Positions 45,364 to 56,880 of a stretch of 64,000 nucleotides of DNA are shown piece after piece (within the stretch, counting starts at the first letter, position 1; every line of letters starts with the position of its first letter). A program made the position numbers and the translations under genes. Source of the stretch: Carnegiea gigantea (Eukaryota > Streptophyta > Magnoliopsida > Caryophyllales > Cactaceae); assembly GCA_029747015.1 (NCBI GenBank), contig JAKOGI010000051.1:1419501-1483500 (forward strand). The letters are read 5' to 3'. The notes beneath the pieces were generated by a model. The model was not told the origin of the DNA. It saw only the letters and a program-made list of their open reading frames with translations, and made no database searches.

Positions 45364-45978
45364 TGTTGGGTTTCGTGGCCCAAAATTCAAGTACCGGCAC
45401 GGTGGGACCGTGCTACACAAGACACGGGCGTGTCAAGACAAAGAACGTCCAGTCGAAGAGGACAGAAAAACGGCACGGGGGTGCTGTGCCATGTGGCACT
45501 GGGTGACCGTGCCACGTGGCACGGTCGTGCCCCGTGTTTTTACGCCGCCTCTTTCGGAAGGCGGTTAGGGTTCTGTTCGAGGGGGGATTCCATCCTGGCG
45601 GCTAGGGTTGCACGCTAAGGGGGAAAACCCTACTGTTTAGACCCTATATAAAGAAGGGTCAAGTTTAGGATCTAAATAACTCCAGTACTCATTCAAACAT
45701 TGAGAGGTAGAAGTACTTTGTGAGAGATTACAATAGAGAGGTTGTAATTCTGCTCTTAGATCAAATCACTGTGGTGATTGTGATCGTGTTGTATTCTTCC
45801 TACTCATAGTGGATTGTTTTGGTGCTGTCACCGTCCGTGGTTTTTTTTCCCGCATTGGGTTTTCCACGCTAAATCTCTTATCTTCTTATTTCTGTTTCTG
45901 TTATTCTACTTGAATTTCTGAATCTCTAACTCATCCTATCGCTTCCGCTATTATTGTTGCTCTAATATTTTCCTAACA
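45364..45978 (+). repeat. 3' LTR of the Copia derivative, 615 bp
   Basis: Near-identical partner of 43293-43904, preceded by CCAAGGTGGAGAT as a likely polypurine tract and carrying the same G-box run at about 45481-45531. Confidence 0.93.
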
Positions 45979-46696
45979 ACTTGCAATCAATATTTCCATG
46001 TGGATCTGGCTAAGTATATGGTCATCAATCCATATTCCAAAAAACAATACACCTAACTCTGTAGAAGGAGTTGAGGATAAGGCATACAAAGCTTTACTCC
46101 TCTAGTTGGCTTCTTTCTAATACGGAATGAAAGGAATAAAGTATGGTTTGGTGAGACATTTTCATGTAGTTCACTACATCCCAACCTCAGAAATATTCCC
46201 CACGTCCATTTGAATGCTATTGGTCTGTGTTCGGATTTCAGGTGCTAGAATTGTATGAGAGTGACGAGTCCAATTACGGCCTTGGTTTTCCTTGTTTACT
46301 GAATTCTGATTATCTGATCCCCCACTTGTCATCAATAGCAGATTGAAACATGGGGAGTGGGGGATCACAATGTGGAGACCATATATCTTTTCACATGCAG
46401 AGGAGATAAAAAGCTCATGCAGCTGCTAATCATATAAAAAGAGACAAATAAAAATATTTGATTTCATACGCATCAATGACCGCAACTGCCAAGTTGATCC
46501 GGAAGATTTTCACGTGGTATGATTTAATAACTATGGAGCTAATCATAATCTGGGACTTTTAGCCAAAGAACTTCCAGAAAAATCCAAGGTGCATATCCTC
46601 TGTAATCAAACGATGATGAGACTTTATTGCAGAAATGCTTTTGCAATAAACAAATAAAACATGATGGGCCGCTCCCACTTGTAGTATATTATATGC
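45979..46696. other. Block A tail, uninterrupted MITE site
   Basis: Continues the sequence interrupted at 43292 and aligns with 49920-50880. The position that holds a MITE in the second block is unoccupied near 46165-46175. No gene. Confidence 0.6.
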
Positions 46697-46941
46697 TTCA
46701 CATGGGTGTGCAGTAGCATTATTTCCAGTGTAGGCCAGGTCTATTTCCAATAGATCACACACACTGTCAAGCTTCCTCATTAGGATCGAACGAGGGCACA
46801 AGTGGGGGGAACAATTATATAGTGTTACTTTAAGTCCATTAGCAAAGCAATGTGAAATTTGGTAAAGGTACATAGGTCATAACATGCTTTTGGGGAATAC
46901 TCACATGTTCAAGTGGCCAGCCTTGTCAAACAGGCTATAAA
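46697..46941 (+). promoter_or_regulatory. SAUR promoter with inverted CATGTG pair
   Basis: TTCACATGG at 46697-46705, CAATGTGAA (one mismatch) at 46848-46856, TAGGTC at 46873 and TATAAA at 46936-46941. Confidence 0.6.
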
Positions 46942-47066
46942 TACCAATCTTCGTAAGCTGAACCGTCAACACAAAACATCCTTCTTTGAAAATCCTCTTC
47001 CAAGCCTTCAACAGCCAAAAGGTTCCATCTTTGCCTTCAAAAAGTTACAGTATATAAAAAGCCACC

Positions 47067-47345
47067 ATGGTCTTCCGGCTGCCTGCTATGATCTCAGCCA
47101 CCAAACAGACCCTAAAGCTGCAAAACAAAAGCCATGGAGTTCCAAAGGGGCATGTCGCAGTTTATGTGGGAGATCACAACAAGCAAAAGAAGCGATATGT
47201 GGTTCCCTTGTCTTGTTTGAGCCATCCAGCATTTCGAAAACTCCTTAGTCGTGCTGAAGAAGAGTTCGGATTTAACCATCCCACGGGCGGTCTCACCATC
47301 CCCTGTGACGAACAGACCTTTGCCCGCATAGTTAGCTATCGTTAG
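47067..47345 (+). CDS. SAUR family protein (92 aa)
   Basis: Intact intronless SAUR, almost the same as that at 40747: [62 protein letters not shown] and [15 protein letters not shown], ending IVSYR. Few residues differ from its duplicate, mostly conservative. The start is in ACCATGG context. Confidence 0.95.
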   Translation: MVFRLPAMISATKQTLKLQNKSHGVPKGHVAVYVGDHNKQKKRYVVPLSCLSHPAFRKLLSRAEEEFGFNHPTGGLTIPCDEQTFARIVSYR

Positions 47346-48446
47346 CTCCTTCAAGGATGAGCTACCTTGACTTCCACAATTTTGACACGATTTCCTTCAT
47401 TTTTATTCTGAGCTGTAATCTCCTCTGTACAGATAGACAGTAATTACATATAAATTCAGATTGCCAATACCTGCAAATTCTGGCTGCATTATTTTCTGCA
47501 ACTCAGCATTCACTAAGCAAAGCAAATGACAAATTTCATCTTCATCTTACATAAGTCATTCCATATATGACAAATTCCATATATAGGATGAGCTACCTTT
47601 CATCACATACAAGACTTAAGTCAAACCGAAAATGAATAACTGGCCTCTAATCTCAGCTACTAAATTGCATCAGTTGCCGTCTGTTTTTTCTCTCTCTGTT
47701 TTTTTGGTCGGGGAGGGGGGTGGGGGTGGGGCATGGAGGTGAAGAGGATCCCAGAGACACTGTCACTCTACTATTTTGTAAATACTAAACAGCATTTCCC
47801 TATTGGAATAAATCTAGTCAATGATAATCTTAGCTAAATCGCAAATCTGCTGTGTGATTTCAGTCACACTTATTGTAATTATGGTCCAATCAACCAACTT
47901 CTGTACCACAGTCTAGGCGGTGAACGATATGCTCAATGATACGGAACTGCGTTAGTAGTCGGATTCTTCATTTCAACCACGATACTGATGTTCTGACAAA
48001 CAGACACCAAGATATAGCAAAATACTTTGACACTTCCAATTAGACAACGACAAAAAAAGTTACCTGAAAATTGCCAAGTCTAGCTCTCAAATGCACATTG
48101 CAACCAATCCTTGTCCACAGGTGCAAAATAACATATCATCATTTGCTAGCGATCCCTCCTCACGGAAACTTGAGTAATACGTTTATGTGAAACATAAGTC
48201 AGCAATCTTAGAAATTAATCATTGAATATTTCAGGTGGTCAGAATCAACATAGGATTTGTTTAACATTATGAATCGAAATGTCGAAATTAGTCAAGTTGC
48301 CAAACTTGTAAAACAGACTATAAATGGCTAACTTCATCGGCTGAACCTTCAAAACATAAATAACCTTCTTCTGAAGTCATCTTTCCCAACCTTCATCAAC
48401 CAAAGAGTTCACTTTTGCTTTTTACAAGCTCCTGATTTATAAAACC
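47346..48446. other. Spacer within the second SAUR pair
   Basis: SAUR 3' flank with a G-rich run at 47707-47735, then the upstream region of the broken gene, keeping TATAAA near 48320 but no CCATGTGA. Homologous to 41026-41830. Confidence 0.5.
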
Positions 48447-48723
48447 ATGGTTTTCCGGCTTCCTTTTATGATCTCTTCCGCCAAACAAGCCCTCAAGCTG
48501 CAACGCAAAAGCCCTGGAGTTCCAAAGGGGCATGTAGCAGTGTATGTGGGACATTACTAGAAGGAGAAGAAGCAATATGTGGTGCCCTTATCTTGCTTGA
48601 GCCATCCAGGATTTCAGAACCTGGTTGGCCGTGCTGAAGAGTTCAGTTTTAAACATCCCATGGGCGCGTCTTACTATCCCCTGCGATGAGCAGGCCTTTG
48701 CCCACATCGTCAGCAGTCGATAG
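48447..48723 (+). pseudogene. SAUR with early stop
   Basis: [19 protein letters not shown] and [14 protein letters not shown] read well until TAG at 48558-48560. Beyond it [20 protein letters not shown] is still recognisable, then a 3-bp loss (AEEF for AEEEF), S for G in FGF, and an extra base that disrupts GGLTIPC. Counterpart of the broken gene at 41831, with different lesions. Confidence 0.9.
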
Positions 48724-51341
48724 CTCCTTAAGGATGAACTAACTCGAGCCTCCACAATTTTGACATAAAAACTGCCTTTTTTTTTTTCCATCCCCTTTTT
48801 TATTTTGGGTTCCAAGATCCTCATGAGAACCAAATTGCTCATCTGTATATAAAACTGGGGTCACCAAAAAACTCAGATCACCAATTCTTATATTTTACGA
48901 ATTCTGCCTGCAATTCCTGCGTGATGGAGCATCCCGTAAGCAAAAACTACATTCCATGTATACTGCTTTTCCCGTCTTACGTGAAAGTGAAGTATCGTTC
49001 CTGGCTGCAAATTGTCAGCTAGAAACAGAATTTGTTATCTAGTGAAACTTACACAGGATGAAAGACTCTAATTAGAGTAGGTAGACAGATATCATAGCAG
49101 AACCACAAATCCACTTTAAATTTCAATTTCAAATACATTAATCATTACTCCGTGACTAAAGTCAGCATTACCAGTTTCAGGCAAGACAACAGCCAAAAGG
49201 GTCTCCAGTTGGGGTTCAAACATGGATTTCAATTGACTGAACTTAGGCATGTTATCATTTGTTCAATGTTCTGCAACCATGTTGCTCGCGCTCTGCATTG
49301 GAGACAAAGCCCTGATGTTTGACCTATCCCCGGCCCCCCGCAAACAACAAAAAAGATGCACTGAAGTTTTACTGTCAGATGCAATGTAGGACACACATTG
49401 ACCCTTCAGATTTGACAGACTGAGAAAATTACCTGAAAATTCCAAGCCCAACCCTGCCAACTCAAAACCACAGATAGATTACCAGCTTCACAGTAAGATT
49501 ATCTGAAATCATCAGGGTATATTACCTATTTTTGCTGGACTGTTCTCAAATCATAAAATACAATGTCAAAAATCATCTGCGGTATGCCGCTATTCAAGTC
49601 TAATCAATGCATTTGCACAAGTCTGAACAACACTAAATTGGGACCTGATATTGAGTACATATACATGTACCTTCAAAATGGACGCTGACAGTTTGACTTT
49701 TTAGAAGTCTTCTCGCGAGACATTATGGAAATCATTATTTTTAAGAACCCCCCTAGTTTGTTGACTCTTTAAAATGGAAATGCTACAATTAATGGCTAAT
49801 TATATAGAGCACATGAGAGACCATATGAATCAGTACCATGAACCTGACAATGTTGACTATTTTTAAAAAAAATTTCTTGGGGATGTCCCCGGGGGGGGCG
49901 GGGGCGTTGATCAAGTTTTACTTGCAATCAGTATCTCCATGTGGATCGAGCTAGTTATTTGGTTATCAATCCATGTTCCAGAAAACAATACACCTGACTC
50001 TAGGATAGAATAGGCTGATAGGAGGACGTGATGATAAGGCATAAGAAGCTTCACCCCTTCAGTCAACTTTTTTTCTAATCCGGTATGAAAGAAGCATAGT
50101 ATGGTGACGCATTGTCATGTACAACCAAGGATTCAAAATGCGGTTTCGGTGATGATATGGAAAAATCGTTCTAATGCGGCAATCCCGTTCCATATCACGA
50201 CTGAAGCGCAGTTCGGCCAACCCAGAAACCTTTCCGATGCGGCCGTTTCATCGCGGATCGGCCACATTGTAAATCCATGTGTACTACCCAAGCCGGGAAA
50301 AAATTGCTCCATGCCCATGCCCATTTGCATACTATTAGTGTACGTTCTGATTTCAGATGCAATTTTTATATGACGTAGCGACTAGCGAGTCCAATTAGGA
50401 CCTAGTTTCCCCTCATTTTCTAAACTCTGATGATCTGATCACCCACTTGTCCTGAATATCTGACTGGAACAACAGAAGGGGGGATCACAATGTGGGGACC
50501 ACTTATCTTTTCACATGCAGAGGAAATAAAGACTCAAAACTATGCAGCTGCTAATCATATAAAAGAAGCAGACAGATAAAAATATTTGATTTGATAAGCA
50601 TCAAAGGCCAGAATTGCTAGGTTAATCTGCTAGATATTCCCATGTCCAGATAACCACGGCTAATTTCATCATATTCTTTGACTTTTAGCCCAAGAACGGG
50701 CACACAAATACAAGATGAATATCCTCCTAGATCTCACAAAGGAGCAAATATGTAATGAAGAACATGACCACTAACGTAGGTAATTCAAATTATTGGCTGC
50801 ATGAGTTGCAATCATTGTCCAAGCTGTACAGAAAAAGGATCCGCAAAAGATGATCAAGATCATTCAACTGTTCAAGTGTAATGAAAGGACCAGTACTGTT
50901 ATAATAAGCTTCACATGAGTCTGCTCTGTTGTGCTGTATTTTCTAATGTAGGGTACTTCAAGTTGTCAAACTCCATTGTATAGAAAAATATGGTCACAAA
51001 CTTCAAGAGCACACGTATAGAATATATAATCTCTGCAGCGAAAGTTGCCAGAAATCCAGAGCTAAATGCAAATTGATAAGATGGGTCCTATTCATTTTCA
51101 TCATATCACATCGAAATTCCATGCACCTAAATTCCTTTAAAAAAAATTAATTCCAAATTCCCAGCTGTCACATTCTTTCACCTACGGTATTGGAAACAAG
51201 TAGCTATGCATATAAATACCAGGCATCACCTGCAATCTTCCTAAACATAAGAACAGTCTTCCCAGCTAGTATCCTAAAACTCCTGTTACTCTAAATCACC
51301 ACGTTCATTTTACCTTCAGGCAAACCCTCAACATAAAAGTC
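48724..51341. other. Intergenic DNA of block B
   Basis: Parallels 42090-43292 plus 45979-46690, without the Copia element but with a MITE at 50126. Includes a G-run at 49889-49905. Towards the end TTCACATGA at 50910-50918 and GATGGGTCC near 51081 are remnants of the SAUR promoter pattern. No gene. Confidence 0.55.
50126..50279 (-). mobile_element. hAT-like MITE, 154 bp, opposite orientation
   Basis: Flanked by TGTACAAC (50118-50125) and TGTACTAC (50280-50287), 7/8. Inverted ends are CAAGGATTCAAAATGCGG and, on the other strand, CATGGATTTACAATGTGG. It matches 25824-25977 in reverse. Confidence 0.75.
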
Positions 51342-51630
51342 ATGGTTTTCAGATTACCTTCTATTATCTCCATCACCAGACAACTAAAATTACATAGTAA
51401 AAATCAGAGGAGTACCAAAGGGCCATTTTGCAGTCTACGTAGGAGACTATGATACGGAAAAAAGGCGGCATGTGGTGCCTTTGTCTTGCTTAAGCCTTCC
51501 TGCATTTCAAGATCTTCTCAGCCGTGCTGAATAAGAATTTGGGTTCAATCATCCAATGGGTGGTCTAACTATTCCTTGTGATGAGCAAACCTTCATTGAT
51601 GCCATCAGCTATCATTTGAATTCTTCGTGA
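51342..51630 (+). pseudogene. SAUR, frameshift and stop
   Basis: [20 protein letters not shown] is followed by an extra base that throws [13 protein letters not shown] out of frame. In the shifted frame [19 protein letters not shown] is followed by TAA at the first or second E of AEEEFG, and [15 protein letters not shown] reads on to TGA at 51628-51630. PSIIS.TRQ makes it intermediate between the two SAUR subfamilies. Confidence 0.9.
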
Positions 51631-53123
51631 GAAGATCCAAGATGAGATGATAGAACGATCAATTGTCCACAATTTTGACATCACTGTGCTTTTCTTCTTT
51701 TTTTTTTTTTTCCTTTTTTTGGGTGTAAAAGGGGAGGGGGTTTATAGCAATTTAGATGTCCAGTGTGGTTCTGAGAACTAAGATTGTTCATGTACATAGA
51801 AACTTAGCTTTCACTGTACTTGATGAGTGGGCTAATTTCGGCAGTTACAGAATATATCAGCAATTCTTTTTGCAAGTCATGTCTGTTTTATTCTGTGTAG
51901 CTTATTCTGTGAGTCAGACTAGTAACAAGCTCCAATTTCACCATGCAAATATTCCTAAGTCAGAGCATGTAAAATTAGAATGGGGAATCAGGCCAAAAGA
52001 TTACCTTTCTTGGTCTTTAGATTAAGTATTTATCTTGGTCTTTAGGCTGTCAACTGGAGGGCTGTAAAGTCTCATTAGAATCTGAGCAAAGATATTTAAA
52101 TGTGTAAGCATACTAAACAACAGTTTCTTGGCAAAGGGTCCTTGCAGTTATGCAAATGCAGGCGGGGTATGGGAACCAAGATCAGTGGCATTAATATGAT
52201 GGAGTGAATTGCAAATATAGTTCTGGTGAAATCATGCAGTATTCCAGCATGCCCGAACGCAATTGGTTCCGATGAAGACATTGATCTGACGGAGTGAGTT
52301 GCAAATATAGTTCTCTACCATCAGAAGTTTTTTTTTTAAAAAAAATAAAAAAAGAAAAAAAGGAGGCACCCTTTCGATTCAGTCGCTCGGATTTGGGTCT
52401 CTACTCCAACCCAAGTCCATTCATGTCCTCAATACCAACGATGCATTATGGGTTAAGACTTAAGACACTAGGCACTTACAATAGACCAAAGGCTGATGAA
52501 ACTCCCTGGCTCATGATATGAGTCATAAGACTCCCAGAGTCACACCTTTAACTGTATGTAGTTCCTAAGCCAGTGCAATCTAGGACCGGCTGATAGAGAG
52601 CAGAGTCAAAGGCTAAGTCAGCAAGACAATCTAGTTGAGAACAATTTTTGATGAAGAACAACAATCTTATGACCCATGTTGGATATTGGTTACTTCTAGC
52701 AAGTTAAGAAAAGCTTGAGAAAACCCATCTAGTGGCATTTGACCCACCTTCGCCTACAAAAATGTGGGTTTAGATTCCACTAAGGGAATTTAAGAGGAAG
52801 AGTTCCCCTTGTCCTCATGGATGAGTCACATTAATTAGACAGAAAAAAATACAAATTAAAAAGAAAAAAGTAAAAGAAAAAGAAAGCTTAGGAAAAAGAA
52901 ATTTGAAAATGGGACCAACTTTGTAGGGATACATTGAAATATCGATTTCCAATATACGGATGAAGCAGCCAATCACTCCAAAGGAAGAGGTTACAGAAGC
53001 ATGAAATTAACAGGAGGCTTTTTGGTTTCAGTTGAATGATAATAACCTCAAAGTACAAACAAGAGGCTCGCCCACTGAAAGTAGAAGAGAGGCAGAGATA
53101 TAGATCAGATAAGCTGAAGAAGG
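51631..53123. other. Intergenic DNA
   Basis: T-rich and A-rich runs at 51693-51720, 52325-52362 and 52845-52885. CGGAGTGAATTGCAAATATAG occurs twice in near-identical form (about 52200 and 52292), a short direct repeat. No gene supported. Confidence 0.4.
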
Positions 53124-53218
53124 CCATGTGACCATCAATGAGGGAGGGCCTTCAAAAAAAAAAAAAGAAAAAAAGAAAAAGGGAACAAATAAAATAATGG
53201 AAATCCAAACCCTATAAA
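53124..53218 (+). promoter_or_regulatory. SAUR promoter: CCATGTGA and TATA box
   Basis: CCATGTGA at 53124-53131, GGAGGGCC at 53143-53150, TATAAA at 53213-53218. I did not find the distal TTCACATGG copy here. Confidence 0.6.
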
Positions 53219-53353
53219 TAGGAAGCTTATCTTGTTAGCCCTTCCAGCAGCACTGAGACAACAAAGCTTCTTTCTGTTTAGCAACTCCCCCTGCAATACC
53301 CTGTTTTGAATCTACCTCTCTTTCTTTCTCTTTCTCCAACTTGTCCAGCCACA

Positions 53354-53650
53354 ATGGTGGGTATGAGGTTCCAGTCTGTGATTACTAATGCCAAGCATCT
53401 TCTCAAATTGCCATCCTTTCACACCAAAAACAACCAAGGTGTTCCAAAGGGGCACATCGCAGTTTATGTAGGAGATAGGGAGAAGAAGAGATATGTGGTG
53501 CCACTTTCTTATCTGAGCCAGCCTGCATTCCAGCAGATGCTTAAATGTGCCGAAGAAGAGTTTGGTTATGATCATCCCATGGGTGGTCTAACAATTCCTT
53601 GCAAAGAAGAAGCATTCATGGATCTCACATGTCGATTGAGTTCCTCGTGA
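53354..53650 (+). CDS. SAUR family protein (98 aa)
   Basis: Intact intronless SAUR of the second subfamily: [49 protein letters not shown], then [23 protein letters not shown]. It shares FGY and CKEEAF with the genes at 61139 and 63365, against FGF and CDEQTF in the first subfamily. The ATG at 53354 follows a C/T-rich leader and lies 136 bp from the TATA box; the frame is open further up to 53306. Confidence 0.95.
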   Translation: MVGMRFQSVITNAKHLLKLPSFHTKNNQGVPKGHIAVYVGDREKKRYVVPLSYLSQPAFQQMLKCAEEEFGYDHPMGGLTIPCKEEAFMDLTCRLSSS

Positions 53651-56600
53651 AACATGAAGCATAGACAAAGGGCATATCTCTGAACAGTTTTGGCTCAACC
53701 ATTTCTCTCCATAGGATGGTTTTCTTAGAGTTTTAGTGCCAATAGCATTGGAACCAATGTACATGTCATTTTTTTTGAACTTTACCAGTATGCTTAATGT
53801 ATGTGCAATTTCTGCCAGAATAATTCCAGAATTTCTTCCCTTTGATTTCATTACTAAGACTGATTATTTTGTGGTAAAGAGATCAAGTCATTACTGAGAC
53901 TAAAAAATGAATTTGATCAAGATATAAATTCTCAAATAAGCAAACTGTTTTCTAGATAGAAATCAAAATGTTCTGTCCTACTTTCAGTGTTCACTTTTCA
54001 TCATAAGACTTCCAAAAACAAATCCCCTAGTGTTCTGCATAATTGCCTGCAGTGAGGGGAGGAACTTGAAGGGAGATGGGACCAAGAGGCAAGTACCTCA
54101 ATGACTCATCTTTTGATTCTTATCAACTAATTTGGGTAACCAAGGATCAAATCTTGGTGGCCATGATTACCTTTACAAATGGGGGAGCATGAGCTGACAT
54201 CCATCTCCGCTACACTCGCCCCGGCCCACGTCAACCCTTCCTTTGCTATGAGTGTTGAAGTCTTCAAAGCTGTTGTCTATGTCCAACCTTTCCAAGTAGC
54301 TGAAAAACTCAATACTGGACAAGTATGTTCCACATTAGATTATTGATGCAAGATAAGGATAAAGGAGAATTAAGAAGATATGTGTATATCTTAATATTAG
54401 TATATATGATGCATTTTTATCTTCATAGGTTATCTTTTAGGAATATTATCTTTTCGTTTATTCTTTTTAGCTAACGAATAATATCTCTTAGATTAGGTCT
54501 TTATTTGTTTCCTTAATGTTGTAAGTTTCTTATCTATTTAAATTCTTTTGTTATGTATTAGGAGGTAGACTTGAATTGAATTAAAGTATTGAGTATTTGA
54601 GAATTCTCGTGTGAATTTTCTCGATGTGGGAATTGCTCTTAGAGCGTCCTACATCAATTATAGCACGCTAAAACAAAATCTTTTACGAAATTGTGCTCTA
54701 CTCTGTTTTGGAATACATACTTTCAAGTTAATGCCAGAAAAAGGGCAAGTCCTTTGTGACTGTGTGAGACTGTCTAATACAAGGATCTCTATAAGACATG
54801 AAATAAAGGAGTTAGGCTAGGGCAGCAGGCAAAAGCTCCAACTAGTTGTCTAACAAATAAATTTGGTGAGATTGTCTCTTAAAAGCCTTCAACAGAGAAA
54901 AATAAACCCTCCGTAACTCCCCATTATCACCCTACACTGCCTCAGCAGGACTCTGCTACATTTGATTTCCTTTGATTGCATATCCTATACGTCCAAATCC
55001 ACATCTATATTTCAGAGTTCCGCATCAGTGGGGTGCTAGAGTTTGGTTACATATCCAAGCTTCTAAATTTCAGAAATATAAGTCTGCATGAAGTCTATCT
55101 CCTTTTCCCTTATAGAAGACTTTAAAATATCCTACAAGGCTCCATATTCATGTCACTTTTTAATAATTTCCAGGACCACTTTCAACTTGGCAAGGCACAA
55201 AAAAAAGAGTTACCTGCTAGTGAGGTCACAAGATGGCTGCAGCTTATTTGCAGTTCTGTTACATGTAGATGTAACTTCAGTTTCAGGGCAATTATGTGAC
55301 ATATTTCCAAGAGCAGGTCACATGCATGCATGAAAATACGAAAAACCAATTTAAGGGAGGGGGAAGAAACACAGAAACAGAAACAGAAACAGAGGGCGGA
55401 ATTTCAGGGAAAAAATTACAAATAGAAAATCAAAATAAAGGAAATGCCACATCATTATTGAGTTTTTTTCATCCCCTTCAATAAGTGAATGCTCATTACA
55501 ATTTAGGGAGGCTCAACGCTTGGTCTTTTTTGTGAAAAACCAGTCACTCAACCAATAGTATATCCTCAAAGGGCCCCTCAACAACATAATTAAGTTGATT
55601 CCAAACTTCAACCTGCAGGGATTTAATATGGAGCTAGCAATCTTACGGCTTACATGGTTTAAATAAATTAACAAGAAACTCTAAATTCCAGACCCAGCGA
55701 GTCATCTGCACTAATTCATTCTGTGGGTTCTTAAGTTTCAGAAGATCATGTGCACCAAAATGGTAAATAAGTATGGCTGTCAAATTCACTAACGAGAAAA
55801 GGCTTTTTGTGGCCCTTCAACCAACATATGAAGGCGTTTTGGGATCAGCTAGCAGGTCATATTACTGTGAGCCACTGACAAGGCATAACATGCTCAGCCA
55901 AAACAGGACTGCATCAATTATAGGTAAGAAACGGTGGGCGACCGTCCAGAGGCATGATCTATTGAATTTTCAAATTGGCCTATTTGATTGGGAAATGGCA
56001 TCACTTGCATATTATATAGGACATTAATTCTTGTGAACTTTGAATAATGCAAAGAAACACTAAAAGATACAAATTGCATGTATGTGATTTTATTCATGCA
56101 AATATATCCACAACTATATGCCATACCTAATAGATAAGAAACTTCCAAAACTTGTGGATTCACCTTCTCAAAGTATATATGATCATTTAAGAATGTCTTA
56201 TACAACAAAGGCTAGTTGAATACCAAGAGATATCTGATCTTACACCTTCTCCAACATCCCTGTGCTGGCTGAGTTTCTGGATCCTTTTTTTCTGTTTACT
56301 AAATTCAGGAAACAGGAAGTGTCAGAGATGCTAAGCGAAGCACTAAAAGGAGGTTAGTATTTCCCTTAGCAATTATTTTCATCTGGAGAGAATACTGCAT
56401 CACCAAATGCCTGAGGCCTTTACACTGTCTAGTGTTGCTCAGACTCGTCATTTCCTTTCGTGTATTTCTAGTCTAAAATGAAGTTCCAAACGTCGATGCC
56501 CATGTCATAGTGTGAAGTATCCATAACTCATGTTGCTAACTCAGGTGTCCAACACGGATATCTAGGGTAAGCCAAAGACTTCGAGTAACATTGTTCCAAT

Positions 56601-56874
56601 CTGATCTATACGGGAAAGCAAGAGAAGTGATTCATGGTTTCAGTGCCATGTTAGAATTTCAAGAACTCCTACGAAAGGCTAAAGAGTCCAATGTGATCAC
56701 AAGACGCAAGGTCTGAAGTTTGCCATACTGAATATTACCTCATCAATCTTATTTCCCAATTTAATGTCATGTGACACGCAGTTTCAACTTTCAACGGTTC
56801 AATCTTCACTTGCCTTCTACTCGTTGCTTATAGCAACTGTGTATTATTCTCAGCTTTATTTCCCTACTCCAACA
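53651..56874. other. 3.2-kb non-coding stretch
   Basis: Contains a solo LTR at 54344-54656 and short simple runs such as ACAGAAACAGAAACAG near 55371. A short frame at 55773-56027 has no family features and was not called. The last few hundred bases before 56874 are probably the decayed LTR of the Copia element that follows; its left border was not found. Confidence 0.4.
54344..54656 (+). mobile_element. Solo LTR, 313 bp
   Basis: TGATGCAAGATAAGG ... GTCCTACATCA with perfect 5-bp duplication ATTAT at 54339-54343 and 54657-54661. AT-rich and without coding sequence. Confidence 0.75.
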
Positions 56875-56880
56875 ATTTCT

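Larger units (their letters stand above)
43293..45978 (+). mobile_element. Copia-derived element with gag-protease only (TR-GAG-like), 2.7 kb
   Basis: LTRs at 43293-43904 and 45364-45978, both TGTTGGGTTTCG ... TAACA, target duplication ACTTG at 43288-43292 and 45979-45983. The primer site TAGTATCAGAGC (43907-43918) differs by one base from the usual iMet site. The inside holds one open gag-protease frame and then only ~100 bp before the 3' LTR; integrase and reverse transcriptase are absent. The LTRs differ at perhaps 15-20 places by eye, so the insertion is fairly young. The matching site at about 49920 is empty. Confidence 0.93.

Noticed and set aside
55773..56027. 84-codon ORF
   Set aside because: No recognisable domain, no promoter or repeat support; length is expected by chance.
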